Source: Tistlia consotensis USBA 355 (GTDB lineage: Bacteria > Pseudomonadota > Alphaproteobacteria > Kiloniellales > DSM-21159). Taken from it: a stretch of DNA of 64,000 bases. The stretch lies in the NCBI RefSeq assembly GCF_900177295.1, contig NZ_FWZX01000013.1:62001-126000 (forward strand), in the 5' to 3' direction. The notes beneath the pieces are model-generated. The model searched no databases. It was not told the DNA's origin and saw nothing but the letters and a program-made list of their open reading frames with translations. The stretch's first letter is position 1. Each line of letters starts with the position of its first letter. The position numbers were made by a program, and so were the translations under genes. Shown one piece after another: positions 46,190-55,004 of the stretch.

Positions 46190-46315
46190 GAACTCGTTAT
46201 AAACACCTGAATCCCGACGGGATTTCATAAATCCTTACCAAATTGCTGACGAAGCACCGCTTTCGATCTAAAATCTTGCCGGGGTTATGGAGGCGGACAG
46301 AGCAGAGGGGGCAAG

Positions 46316-48190
46316 GTGACTTCCCCGGCTGAGAGAATTTTTTTGCGCACCGCGCGCAGCGGGGTCTGTGCGTTTGCGCTTGTCGTGGCGGCCGGCCTCG
46401 CGCCGGCGTCGGCCCAGATCATCGACCGGCAGGGCCCGGAGACCGCGGCGATTCCGCAGTTCGCGCCGAGCGAGCCGAACGGCCTGCCGCGAGTCATCTC
46501 GGCGCAGGACGAGCGGCTCTACCGCGAGATCTTCCGCGTCCAGGAGATCGGCGACTGGAAGACCGCCGACCGGCTGATCGCGCGGCTGACCGACCGGCGC
46601 CTGATGGGCCACGTGCTCTATCAGCGCTACATGCATCCGACCGCCTACCACTCCAGCTTCAAGGAGCTGAAGAGCTGGATGGCGGTCTACGCCGACCAGC
46701 CGGGCGCCGACCGCGTCTACGCCCTGGCCCTGAAGCGCATGCCGGCCGGCGCGACGCCGCCGCGTAAGCCGGAGAAGGTGCGCAAGGCGCACCTCGCCAG
46801 CCTCGGCGAGCCGGTCTACGTCTACCACTCCGACCGCCAGCGCAGCAGCGCCCAGGTCCATCTGGTCGACCGCCTGAAGACGCAGGTCCGCCAGGAGGTC
46901 CGCCACTCCCGCCTGAGCGCCGCCGAGGAGCTGCTGCGCGGCGGCGAGGCCAAACGGCTGCTGGACCGGGTCGAGATCGACCAGGGCCTCGCCGAGGTCG
47001 CCAACGGCTGGTTCCACTACGGCAATGCCCGGCAGGCCTATCGCCTGGCCGCGGCGGCGACCAAGCGCTCCGGCGACTACCTGCCGAAGGCACACTGGAC
47101 CGCCGGCCTGTCGGCCTGGGTCAACGGCAAGCTGGAGGCCGCGGCCAGGCACTTCCGGGCGGTCGCCGACTCCGAGCGCGCGCTGAGCTGGGACCGCGCC
47201 GCCGGCGCCTACTGGGCGGCGCGCGCCGAGCTCAAGCTCGGCAACCCGGGCATGGTCTCGGTGCTGCTCGTCCAGGCCGCCCAGGAGCGCCGCACCTTCT
47301 ACGGCCAGCTGGCGCGCCAGGCGCTGGGCCTGATCGACGACGACGGCCCGACCCGCGTCGACGCCAAGGCCTATGCCCACCTGCTGCACGAGCCGCGCCT
47401 CGCGCGCGCCGCCGCGCTGATCCAGGTCGGCGAGAGCGAGCTGGCCCAGCAGGAGCTGGTGCGCGCCGGCGGCTGGGACCAGCCGGAGCATGCCGAGGCG
47501 CTGCTGATCCTGGCCGAGCGGGCGCAGCTGCCGTCCTTCACCATGCGGCTCGCCAACCGGCTGACCCACGACGACTCCCTGGAGATCCGTCCCGAGGTCG
47601 CCGACGCCATGCTGTTCCCGCTGCCGCCCTGGGAGCCGGAGAGCGGCTTCCAGGTCGACCGGGCGCTGCTCTACGCCCTGATGCGCCAGGAGTCGGGCTT
47701 CAACGCCGAGGCCGAGAGCGGCCAGGGCGCGATGGGCCTGATGCAGCTGCTGCCCTCGACGGCGCACTACGTCGCGCAGGACGGCGAGCTGCCGAGGGGC
47801 AAGGAGCAGCGGCTCTTCAATCCCGGCTTCAACATGGAGCTGGCGCAGCGCTACGTGCAGCGGCTGATGCAGGACACCGACGCCGGCGAGGACCTGTTCA
47901 AGCTGGCCGCTGCCTACAACGGCGGGCCGGGCAACCTCAGGCGCTGGCAGAAGCGGCTCGAGGACGTCGGCTATCCGGCTCAGGACCCGCTGCTGTTCAT
48001 CGAGGCCCTGCCGAGCCGCGAGACCCGGCTGTTCATCGAGCGCGTGCTGACCAACCTCTGGATGTACCGCAAGCGGCTCGGCCAGCCGGCGCCCTCGCTG
48101 AAGGCCCTCGCCCAGGGCGACTGGCCGCGCTACGAGTCGCTCGATTCGCACAGCCGCTACGACTACCTGGACTCGGCCTCCCTGGACTAG
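46316..48190 (+). CDS. Soluble lytic murein transglycosylase (Slt type)
   Basis: The 624-residue periplasmic enzyme cleaves the glycan strands of peptidoglycan. It begins with a signal peptide (about 1-33, ending ASAQ), continues with a long superhelical region of bulgecin-sensitive Slt70 type (about 40-430), and ends in a lysozyme-like SLT domain with the catalytic Glu459 in MRQESGFN, then GAMGLMQLLPSTA and AYNGGPGNLRRW. The start is a GTG at 46316 with an AGGGGG site. An AT-rich 126-bp stretch upstream probably holds the promoter. Confidence 0.94.
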   Translation: MTSPAERIFLRTARSGVCAFALVVAAGLAPASAQIIDRQGPETAAIPQFAPSEPNGLPRVISAQDERLYREIFRVQEIGDWKTADRLIARLTDRRLMGHVLYQRYMHPTAYHSSFKELKSWMAVYADQPGADRVYALALKRMPAGATPPRKPEKVRKAHLASLGEPVYVYHSDRQRSSAQVHLVDRLKTQVRQEVRHSRLSAAEELLRGGEAKRLLDRVEIDQGLAEVANGWFHYGNARQAYRLAAAATKRSGDYLPKAHWTAGLSAWVNGKLEAAARHFRAVADSERALSWDRAAGAYWAARAELKLGNPGMVSVLLVQAAQERRTFYGQLARQALGLIDDDGPTRVDAKAYAHLLHEPRLARAAALIQVGESELAQQELVRAGGWDQPEHAEALLILAERAQLPSFTMRLANRLTHDDSLEIRPEVADAMLFPLPPWEPESGFQVDRALLYALMRQESGFNAEAESGQGAMGLMQLLPSTAHYVAQDGELPRGKEQRLFNPGFNMELAQRYVQRLMQDTDAGEDLFKLAAAYNGGPGNLRRWQKRLEDVGYPAQDPLLFIEALPSRETRLFIERVLTNLWMYRKRLGQPAPSLKALAQGDWPRYESLDSHSRYDYLDSASLD

Positions 48191-48313
48191 GCCGCTCCCG
48201 CCGCCTACCTCTGGACGGCGGCGGGCGATCCGATCCGCCCGTTTCTTGACGGAGATCAAGTGCCGGCCCGCGGATCGCTGCGATCCTGGGCCGACACGAT
48301 TCGGGAGCGGACC

Positions 48314-48859
48314 ATGGCGCGCATCGACGAGACGAAGCCCTTCCTGCCGGTCAACATCGCCGTGCTGACGGTCTCCGACAGCCGGAGCGCGGAGACCGAC
48401 ACCTCGGGCGACAGCCTGGAGCGGATGATCGGCGAGGACGGCCACCGGGTCGTCAGGCGCGCCATCGTGCGCGACGAGGTGCCGGCCATCGAGGCCTTCC
48501 TCAGGGACTGCGTCGCCGACCCGGCGATCGACGTGGTGATCTCGACCGGCGGCACCGGCATCACCGGCCGCGACGTCACGCCGGAGGCCTTCGAGGCCGT
48601 GCTGGAGAAGCAGATCGAGGGCTTCGGCGAGCTGTTCCGCTGGATCTCCTACCAGAAGATCGGCACCTCGACGATCCAGTCGCGCGCGCTCGGCGGCGTC
48701 GCCGGCGGCACCTACCTCTTCGCCCTGCCCGGCTCGCCCGGCGCCTGCAAGGACGGCTGGCAGGAGATCCTGCGCTGGCAGCTCGACAGCCGGCACCGGC
48801 CCTGCAACCTGGTCGAGCTGATGCCGCGCCTCAAGGAGCACCTGAAGGCGGCGGGCTGA
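48314..48859 (+). CDS. moaB: Molybdenum cofactor biosynthesis protein B
   Basis: The 181-residue protein belongs to the MoaB/MogA family that adenylates molybdopterin before metal insertion. The signatures are AVLTVSDSRSAETDTSGD near the N-terminus and VVISTGGTGITGRDVTPEA in the middle. The ATG at 48314 is preceded by GGGAG. No other molybdenum cofactor genes lie nearby. Its 3' end overlaps the convergent glycosyltransferase gene by 29 bp. Confidence 0.93.
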   Translation: MARIDETKPFLPVNIAVLTVSDSRSAETDTSGDSLERMIGEDGHRVVRRAIVRDEVPAIEAFLRDCVADPAIDVVISTGGTGITGRDVTPEAFEAVLEKQIEGFGELFRWISYQKIGTSTIQSRALGGVAGGTYLFALPGSPGACKDGWQEILRWQLDSRHRPCNLVELMPRLKEHLKAAG

Positions 48860-49475
48860 GGCGCCGCCGCGAGGCCAACGGCGCCTCGGGGGCCATCATG
48901 GCCAGATCGGCCGCCTCGTCGACGTCGGCGAGGTCCGCCAGCAGCGCGGCCGCCCCGTCGAGTCGCGAGAGCGTGTCGGCCAGGGCGTGGCCCGTGCTCC
49001 AGCGCACCCCCGCGAAGGGCAGCCGCAGGCGCGGCCGACGCCGGGTGCCGACCAGCCAGTAGCCGCCGTCGGCGGCGGGGCCGAAGACCCAGGGCGTGCG
49101 GCCGAGCGCGCGGAAGGCCGCGGCCACCTGCAGCGGCCCGAGCGCCGGGATGTCGAGGCCGACCAGCACCACCGGGCCCGCCGGCGGGCGGCGCAGCAGC
49201 CGGCCCATGCGGGCGCCCAGGCCGCCCGGCCCCTGCGGCACGATCCGGACGCCGGCCGGCAGGCGCGGCCCGAAGCGCCGACGGCTCGCCAGGCGGTCTG
49301 GCGTGACCGCCAGCCAGGTCGTCCAGCGGCGGTCGCGGGCCAGGCGCTGCAGCACGGCGAGCGAGACGAAGCGCTGGAAGCGCCAGGCGGCGGCCTCGCC
49401 GGCGCCGGCGGCGAGCCGCCGCTTGCCGACGCCCCGGCGCGGCGCCCGCGCCATGACCACGAGATGGCGCTTCAT
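48831..49475 (-). CDS. DUF2064/TIGR04282 glycosyltransferase-like protein
   Basis: The 214-residue protein of the GT-A fold has the family start HLVVMARAPRRGVGKRRLA, the central LVGLDIPALGP with the nucleotide-metal Asp, and FGPAADGGYWLVG. It is known as rSAM/selenodomain-associated transferase 1. Its usual partner, transferase 2, is encoded 10 bp upstream. Family members are predicted nucleotide-dependent sugar or phosphate transferases without a proven substrate. The C-terminal 29 bp overlap the end of moaB on the other strand. Confidence 0.88.
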   Translation of the reverse strand: MKRHLVVMARAPRRGVGKRRLAAGAGEAAAWRFQRFVSLAVLQRLARDRRWTTWLAVTPDRLASRRRFGPRLPAGVRIVPQGPGGLGARMGRLLRRPPAGPVVLVGLDIPALGPLQVAAAFRALGRTPWVFGPAADGGYWLVGTRRRPRLRLPFAGVRWSTGHALADTLSRLDGAAALLADLADVDEAADLAMMAPEAPLASRRRLSPPPSGAP

Positions 49476-49485
49476 CCCCTGAACC

Positions 49486-50190
49486 TCACCCGTAGAGCCG
49501 CGCCAGGCGCTCCGGGGCGACGCCGGCGAAATAGAGGGCCAGCAGGCAGAGGTTGCGCGCCGGCCGACGCCACCAGCCGTCCCGCTCGTAGCGGGCCGCC
49601 GAGGTCAGCGCCTCGGCCCCGAGCGGCACCAGGCGCCGGCGGCCGAGCCGGCGGGCCAGGGCGACGTCCTCCATCAGCGGCAGCGGCGGATGGCCGCCGA
49701 GCGACTCGTAGAGCGCCCGGCCGATCAGCAGGCCCTGGTCGCCGTAGGGCAGGCCGAGGCGCCGGGCCCGCCAGTTCGCCAGGCGCTCGACCCGGCGCGC
49801 CGCCGCTGCCGGGCTGTCGAGCCGGAGCCGGAACCAGCCGGCCCGGTCCCGGCTGCGGGGATCGGCGAGGAAGGCCCCGGCCGCCTGCGGCCAGCCCGGC
49901 GAGAGGCGCGTGTCGGCGTGCAGGAACAGCAGCCAGTCGCCGCCCGCCGCCGCCGCACCGGCGGCGAGCTGCCGCCCCCGGCCGCGCGGGCCGGCCAGGA
50001 CCCGGCAGCCGGCGGCTTCGGCCAGCGCAGCCGTGCCGTCCGCCGAGCCGCCGTCGACGACGATCCGCTCGGCCTCCGGCCAGGCCGCCAGCGACTCCAG
50101 GGTCGCCGGCAGGTCCGCCGCGGCGTCGAGCGTGGGAATCACGAGGGAGAGGCGGGGTAGGAGACTGGGTGGGAGGTGGGGCGCGGCCAT
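49486..50190 (-). CDS. TIGR04283 family glycosyltransferase (GT2)
   Basis: The 234-residue cytosolic GT-A enzyme has LSLVIPTLDAAADLPATLESL at the N-terminus, IVVDGGSADGT, the metal-binding motif LFLHADTRL and the C-terminal MEDVALARRLGRRR. It is rSAM/selenodomain-associated transferase 2 and forms a two-gene operon with transferase 1. The usual radical SAM/selenodomain partner is not next to it. The two are often linked to arsenosugar-like or small glycolipid synthesis in other bacteria, but the role here is open. Confidence 0.88.
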   Translation of the reverse strand: MAAPHLPPSLLPRLSLVIPTLDAAADLPATLESLAAWPEAERIVVDGGSADGTAALAEAAGCRVLAGPRGRGRQLAAGAAAAGGDWLLFLHADTRLSPGWPQAAGAFLADPRSRDRAGWFRLRLDSPAAAARRVERLANWRARRLGLPYGDQGLLIGRALYESLGGHPPLPLMEDVALARRLGRRRLVPLGAEALTSAARYERDGWWRRPARNLCLLALYFAGVAPERLARLYG

Positions 50191-50241
50191 GACGGCCTCT
50201 TGATATCACGCCCGCCGGCCGGCCGTGCTACCAGGGGCGGG

Positions 50242-51297
50242 ATGCTCGACCTCGACCGCCTCGCCGAGGCCCTGGCCGGCGAGCCGCGCTACGGCGGCCG
50301 GCCGCTGGCGCCGCTGACCGACAAGGGCCTGGCCCACGACCACGTCCGCCTGCCCGGCAGCGGCCTGCTGCTGCGCATACCGAAGCAGAGCCAGTTCGGC
50401 TACGCCGCCGCCGACAACCTGGCCTACCAGGCCGCCTGCTTCGAGCGGGTCGCGGCGAGCGGCCACGGCCCGCGGCTCGACGGCGTGATCGCGCCGGGGC
50501 CGGGCCTGCCGATGGGCGCGCTGGCCGTCGAGGAGATCGCGGGCCGCCCGGCCGTGCTGCCGTCGGACCTGCCGGCCCTGGCCGAGGCCCTGGCCGCGGT
50601 CCATGCCCTCGGCCTGCCGCCGGCCGACAAACGGCCGCCGCTCGAGGACCACGAGGACCCGGTCGCCGGCGCCCTCGCCGAGATCCGCTTCCAGGCCGGC
50701 TATCTCGGGCGCGCCGAGGACCTCGATCTCGAGACCGCCCGGCTTCTGCGCGCCGAGCTCGCCTGGGCCGAGGCCTTCGCCGCCGAGGCCGCGGGCCACG
50801 CGCAGCCGCGCCGCCTGGTGCTGACCGACACCCACCCCGGCAACTTCCTGGTCCGCCCCGATGGCCGCGCCGTGATCGTCGACCTGGAGAAGGCGCTCTA
50901 CGGCGCGCCGGCCATCGACCTCGCCCACGCCACGGTCTTCACCTCGACGACCTGGGACCTGGAGAGCCGTGCCGAGCTGACGGTCGAGGAGGTCGCCGGC
51001 TTCTACCAGCGCTACCTGGAGGCGGCCGGCCCGGAGGCGGCCGGGTCGCTGCGCCCCTGGCTGCTGCCGCTGCGCCGGATCCTGGCCCTGCGGGCGCTGA
51101 CCTGGTGCGTGCTCTGGTCGGTCGAGCACCGCCGCGAGCGGCGGGATCTCGCCGCCTCCGCCGGCCGCGACTGGGCTGCCGGCCGGAGCGACGAAGCGCT
51201 GATCGCCCACGTCGCCGGACGGGTCGCCGAGTACCTGAGGCCGGCGACCGTCGAGGCCATGGGACGGGAGGCGGCGGCGCTCGGCCAGCTCCTCTGA
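50242..51297 (+). CDS. Aminoglycoside phosphotransferase/choline kinase-like protein
   Basis: The 351-residue kinase-fold protein has the Brenner-type catalytic loop LVLTDTHPGNFLVRPDGR, where the catalytic Asp is in the TDTHPGN sequence, and the metal-binding Asp in VIVDLEKALYGAPAIDLAH. The conserved His preceding the catalytic Asp is replaced by Leu-Thr, so the exact substrate class is uncertain. Members phosphorylate small hydroxyl compounds such as choline, hydroxylysine or antibiotics. It is divergent from the glycosyltransferase pair and may belong to the same small pathway. Confidence 0.82.
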   Translation: MLDLDRLAEALAGEPRYGGRPLAPLTDKGLAHDHVRLPGSGLLLRIPKQSQFGYAAADNLAYQAACFERVAASGHGPRLDGVIAPGPGLPMGALAVEEIAGRPAVLPSDLPALAEALAAVHALGLPPADKRPPLEDHEDPVAGALAEIRFQAGYLGRAEDLDLETARLLRAELAWAEAFAAEAAGHAQPRRLVLTDTHPGNFLVRPDGRAVIVDLEKALYGAPAIDLAHATVFTSTTWDLESRAELTVEEVAGFYQRYLEAAGPEAAGSLRPWLLPLRRILALRALTWCVLWSVEHRRERRDLAASAGRDWAAGRSDEALIAHVAGRVAEYLRPATVEAMGREAAALGQLL

Positions 51298-51338
51298 TAT
51301 TCTTGTTTTGTTCCCGTCCCGGCGCTAGCATCGGCGCC

Positions 51339-52424
51339 ATGAGCGAGCTGCCGCAGATCCGCGTGCGCAAGGGACGGGGTGCCGTGACCAACCAGGCCGG
51401 CCGCTTCGAGCCCTGCACGCGCGAGGCCGTCGACGACGGCTGGTCGACGGACGAGGCGCTCAGGGAGGCGACCCGGGTCGAGACCCAGGTGCTGCCCGAC
51501 AGCAGCCGGACGATCCTGGCCAGCAACGACTCGCCGGACGTGCCCTTCGAGCGCTCGATCAATCCCTACCGGGGCTGCGAGCACGGCTGCATCTACTGCT
51601 TCGCGCGGCCGACCCACGCCTATCTCGGACTCTCGGCCGGGCTCGACTTCGAGACGAAGATCTTCGCCAAGCACGACGCGCCGGCGCTGCTGCGCAAGGA
51701 GCTGGCCAGGCGCTCCTACAAGCCCTCGACCCTGGCGCTGGGCGCGGTCACCGACCCCTACCAGCCGGTCGAGCGGCGGCTCGGCATCACCCGGGGCATC
51801 ATCGAGGTGCTGGCCGAGGCCCGCCATCCCTTCGCGATCGTCACCAAGTCGGCCGGCGTGCTGCGCGACCTCGACCTGCTCGGCCCACTCGGCAAGGCCG
51901 GGCTGGCCAAGGTCTGCCTCTCGGTGACCAGCCTGGACCGCGATCTCGCGCGCATCCTGGAACCGCGCGCCTCGACCCCGACCCGCCGGCTGGAGGCGAT
52001 CCGCGGCCTCGCCGAGGCCGGCGTGCCGGTCGCCGTGCTGGCCTCGCCGATGATCCCGGCGATCAACGACATGGAGCTGGAGCGCATCCTGGCGGCGGCG
52101 CGCCAGGCCGGGGCGACCAGCGCCTCCTACATCATGGTGCGCCTGCCGCTGGAGATCGCGCCGCTGGTCGAGGAGTGGCTGGAGGCGCACTTTCCCGAGC
52201 GCAAGGCCAAGGTGCTGTCGCTGATCCGGCAGAGCCGCGGCGGCAAGCTCTACGACAGCCAGTGGGGCAAGCGCATGCGCGGCGAGGGCGCCCACGCCGA
52301 CGCCCTGGCCCGCCGCTTCCGCCTCGCCGCCAGGCGACTCGGCTTCGACGAGCGCCGCTGGGTCCTGGACACCAGCCAGTTCGTCCGCCCCGCCGCCGAC
52401 GCCCGGCAGATGAGCCTGCTGTAG
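51339..52424 (+). CDS. PA0069-family radical SAM protein
   Basis: The 361-residue protein has the [4Fe-4S]/SAM motif CEHGCIYCFARP (CxxxCxxC type) in the sequence NPYRGCEHGCIYCF, with the supporting ITKSAGVLRDLDLL and PMIPAINDMEL segments of the SplB-like TIM barrel. Proteins of this family are common in proteobacteria and their reaction is not known. The start at 51339 lies 41 bp after the kinase gene, so co-transcription is possible. An inverted-repeat element follows its 3' end. Confidence 0.88.
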   Translation: MSELPQIRVRKGRGAVTNQAGRFEPCTREAVDDGWSTDEALREATRVETQVLPDSSRTILASNDSPDVPFERSINPYRGCEHGCIYCFARPTHAYLGLSAGLDFETKIFAKHDAPALLRKELARRSYKPSTLALGAVTDPYQPVERRLGITRGIIEVLAEARHPFAIVTKSAGVLRDLDLLGPLGKAGLAKVCLSVTSLDRDLARILEPRASTPTRRLEAIRGLAEAGVPVAVLASPMIPAINDMELERILAAARQAGATSASYIMVRLPLEIAPLVEEWLEAHFPERKAKVLSLIRQSRGGKLYDSQWGKRMRGEGAHADALARRFRLAARRLGFDERRWVLDTSQFVRPAADARQMSLL

Positions 52425-52493
52425 GAGAGGGCGTCTTCGCCGCCGCCTCGCTCCCGTCCGCCGGCCCCTTCCGCGTCGTCCCCACCCTCCCTT

Positions 52494-52603
52494 CGTCATC
52501 CCCGCGAAAGCGGGGATCCAGAGAACGACGCCGTGGGCGTGGACCGGCGACCGTTCGTGCCAACGGCCCTTTCCTCTGGATCCCCGCTTTCGCGGGGACG
52601 ACG
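52494..52603. repeat. Inverted pair of a widespread GC palindromic repeat
   Basis: A 30-base unit at 52494-52523 (beginning CGTCATCCCCGCGAAAGCGG) is repeated in opposite orientation at 52574-52603 with 29 of 30 bases identical. Each unit contains its own CCCCGCGAAAGCGGGG hairpin. Units of this kind are scattered between genes in many proteobacteria. The pair can fold into one 110-nt cruciform-like RNA, and may end transcription of the radical SAM gene. Confidence 0.85.
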
Positions 52604-52756
52604 GCTATATGGAGGTATGGAAGATGAGGAAGATTTCATAAGATATTGAAATAAATACTATGACCGAGACTTCTGAGACATCGCCCCCAGCTTCGCCTCG
52701 CACCTCCACACCGCCCGCCAACCCACTGTCCCTACGACCTTTTCCTCGCCCCCCCT
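52604..52756. other. AT-richer intergenic tail
   Basis: After the repeat pair, 52604-52690 is unusually AT-rich for this genome (for example ATATTGAAATAAATAC near 52641). No coding frame with ribosome-binding site was found. It may be the end of a small insertion that also brought the repeats, or a terminator region for the methyltransferase gene read leftward. Confidence 0.4.
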
Positions 52757-53521
52757 CTACGGACGCCGCGCGACCAGTCCGAAGATCCGGTGGTCGACCT
52801 GCAAGGGATCGTCCGGGAAGGCCGCCGTCAGCGCCTCGGCCAGGGCCGCGTCGAAGGCAGCGAGGGTGCCGGCGTCCATCACCGGGCCGGCGAAGCGGCT
52901 GGCCCGGACCCGGCCGCGCCAGGCCTCCTGCGTGTAGGTCAGCGGCTCGCAGTAGGAGAAGGCCTCGAAGTCGCGCAGGCCGGCCTCGGCGAGGTCGGCC
53001 AGCCAGTCCGGGAAGGCGAAGGTGCCGCGCTGGCCCGCCGGCGCCGCCTCGGCGAAGCGCCGCATGACCCCGACGGAGACCTCGCAGACGTTGCCGGGCA
53101 GGCGCTGCCAGTCGAGGCTGCAGATCAGGAGGGCGCCGCCGGGCCGCAGCAGCCGGACGGCCTCGCGCGCCGCGGCGGCACGGTCGAACCAGTGCCAGCA
53201 GGTCGCCGCGGTCACGAGATCGGCCGAGCCCCCGGGCAGGCCGGTCGCCTCGGCCGGGGCCTCCAGATAGCGCGGCCCGCCGCCGGCCGTCCTGGCGGCG
53301 GCCAGCATCGCCGGGTCGCGGTCCAGCCCGAGGACCGCGCAGCCGCGCGCCGCCAGGGCGCGCGCCAGCAGGCCGGTGCCGGTGCCGAGGTCGACCACCG
53401 CGTCGCCGGCGCGCGCCAGCCCGAGGCCTCCGAGCCGGCGGAAGAAGGAATCCGGGAAGCCCTGGCGGTGACGGGCATAGTCGCCGGCGCTGCGGCCGAA
53501 CTCGACGGTCGTTCCGGTCAT
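52757..53521 (-). CDS. Class I SAM-dependent methyltransferase
   Basis: The 254-residue cytosolic protein has the SAM motif VVDLGTGTGLLARALAARG, the acidic LGLDRDPAMLAAAR motif II and ADLVTAATCWHWFD as motif III/IV, followed by LLRPGGALLI. This is the UbiE/Methyltransf_11 type, and the WHWFD variant is typical of small-molecule methyltransferases. The ATG at 53521 has a perfect AGGAGG site. The gene is divergent from the antiporter. Substrate unknown. Confidence 0.92.
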   Translation of the reverse strand: MTGTTVEFGRSAGDYARHRQGFPDSFFRRLGGLGLARAGDAVVDLGTGTGLLARALAARGCAVLGLDRDPAMLAAARTAGGGPRYLEAPAEATGLPGGSADLVTAATCWHWFDRAAAAREAVRLLRPGGALLICSLDWQRLPGNVCEVSVGVMRRFAEAAPAGQRGTFAFPDWLADLAEAGLRDFEAFSYCEPLTYTQEAWRGRVRASRFAGPVMDAGTLAAFDAALAEALTAAFPDDPLQVDHRIFGLVARRP

Positions 53522-53618
53522 GAAACCTCCTTGGGCCGCCCCCCGTCCCCCACTCCACCGCGGCACGACGGGCCGCAGGACGGGCGGCACGGCAGCCTGT
53601 GCTATCGTCGTCCATGCC

Positions 53619-54971
53619 ATGGAGTCGCTCCACGACCAGTCCCAGCTGACCGGCATCGCCATCGTCGCCCTGGTCGCGCTCGGCTGCGGCATGGCGATGG
53701 CGCGCCTCAGGCAGCCGGCGGTGGTCGGCTACATCCTGGCCGGCGCCCTGCTCGGCCCCTCGGCCCTCGGCCTGGTCCACGACCGGGCGGCGATCTCCCT
53801 GCTCGCCGAGCTCGGCGTCCTGATGCTGCTGTTCCTGCTCGGCATGGAGCTCAGCCTGCGCGCCTTCCGCGAGGTCTGGAAGATCGCGGTGGCGACCACG
53901 GTGGTGCAGATCGCCGCCGGCGTCGGCGTCACCTGGCTGGCCGCCCTGGCGACCGGCTGGCCGATCGAGCGGGTCGTCCTGCTCGGCTTCGTCGTCGCCC
54001 TCTCGAGCACCGCCGTCGCGGTCAAGATGCTGGAGGAGATCGGCGAGCTGCGCACCCGGGTCGGCCAGGTCACGGTCGGCGTGCTGATCGCCCAGGACCT
54101 CGCCGTCGTGCCGATGATGCTGAGCCTCGACGCCCTGGGCAGCGGCGGCCTGGCCGGCCGGGAGGGGCTGGTCGCCGGACTGCGCATGGGCCTGTCGCTC
54201 GGCTTCCTGGTGCTGCTGCTGCTCTACCTGGGCCGGCGCCAGCGCCTCAGGCTGCCGTTCCAGCGCCTGGTCGGCAAATCGGTCGACCTGACCCCGCTCG
54301 CCGGCCTGGTGTTCTGCTTCGGCGCCGCCGCGGCCTCCGGCCTGCTCGGCCTCTCGCCGGCCTACGGCGCCTTCCTGGCCGGCCTCGTCGTCGGCAACTC
54401 GACGGCGCGCACGACCATGATGCGCCACACCGAGCCGATCCAGGCCGTGCTGCTGATGGTCTTCTTCCTGTCGGTCGGACTGCTGCTCGACGTCCGCTAC
54501 GTGCTGGACAACTTCCTCTCGGTCCTGCTGCTGCTGTTCCTGATCATCGGCCTCAAGACCGCCCTCAACGTGCTGGCGATCCGCGCCTTCGGCGAGTCCT
54601 GGCCGCGCGCCTTCCTGTCCGGCGTGCTGCTGGCCCAGATCGGCGAGTTCTCCTTCGTGCTGGTCGCGACGGCCCTCGCCCTCGGCATCGCCGGGCCCGA
54701 CGAGCAGCGCCTGATCGTCGCGCTGACCGTGCTGTCCCTGACCATCGCGCCGCTCTGGCTCGGCGCGGCGCGCCAGCTGCACCGGGCGATCCTGCTCGGC
54801 GTCACCTCGGGTCCCGAGGCGGTGCGCCTGACTCTCGGGCCGCTGCGCCAGGGTACCGGCCGGGCCAGGCGCCGCGCCGGCGCGCTGGCGCTGCGGCTGA
54901 GCGTGGCCGGCCGGCAGGCGCGGCGCCGGCTGGCGGCCCTGCGGGGAGGCGACAGGGCCGGGGAAGTCTGA
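53619..54971 (+). CDS. Cation:proton antiporter of the CPA2 (KefB-like) family
   Basis: The 450-residue inner-membrane protein has about 12 hydrophobic helices of the Na+/H+ exchanger fold, including RQPAVVGYILAGALLGPSALGLV near the N-terminus and the ion-binding region GVLIAQDLAVVPMM with its conserved Asp. It ends with a basic cytoplasmic tail (about 400-450) but lacks the RCK/TrkA-N domain of KefB and KefC. Ion selectivity (K+ or Na+) is not predictable. The ATG at 53619 has no strong ribosome-binding site. rnhB follows after 33 bp. Confidence 0.9.
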   Translation: MESLHDQSQLTGIAIVALVALGCGMAMARLRQPAVVGYILAGALLGPSALGLVHDRAAISLLAELGVLMLLFLLGMELSLRAFREVWKIAVATTVVQIAAGVGVTWLAALATGWPIERVVLLGFVVALSSTAVAVKMLEEIGELRTRVGQVTVGVLIAQDLAVVPMMLSLDALGSGGLAGREGLVAGLRMGLSLGFLVLLLLYLGRRQRLRLPFQRLVGKSVDLTPLAGLVFCFGAAAASGLLGLSPAYGAFLAGLVVGNSTARTTMMRHTEPIQAVLLMVFFLSVGLLLDVRYVLDNFLSVLLLLFLIIGLKTALNVLAIRAFGESWPRAFLSGVLLAQIGEFSFVLVATALALGIAGPDEQRLIVALTVLSLTIAPLWLGAARQLHRAILLGVTSGPEAVRLTLGPLRQGTGRARRRAGALALRLSVAGRQARRRLAALRGGDRAGEV

Positions 54972-55004
54972 TAGGCCGGAATCCGGATCGGGGAGACCAG
55001 GGCC

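Noticed and set aside
46210-46224. Short palindrome AATCCC-GAC-GGGATT after the uracil-DNA glycosylase gene as terminator
   Set aside because: The stem is only 6 bp and no clear U-run follows. It was not reliable enough to list as a feature.
52494-52603. CRISPR repeat or insertion-sequence ends
   Set aside because: There are only two units in inverted orientation, no transposase frame between them, and each unit is a self-complementary hairpin of the interspersed-repeat type.
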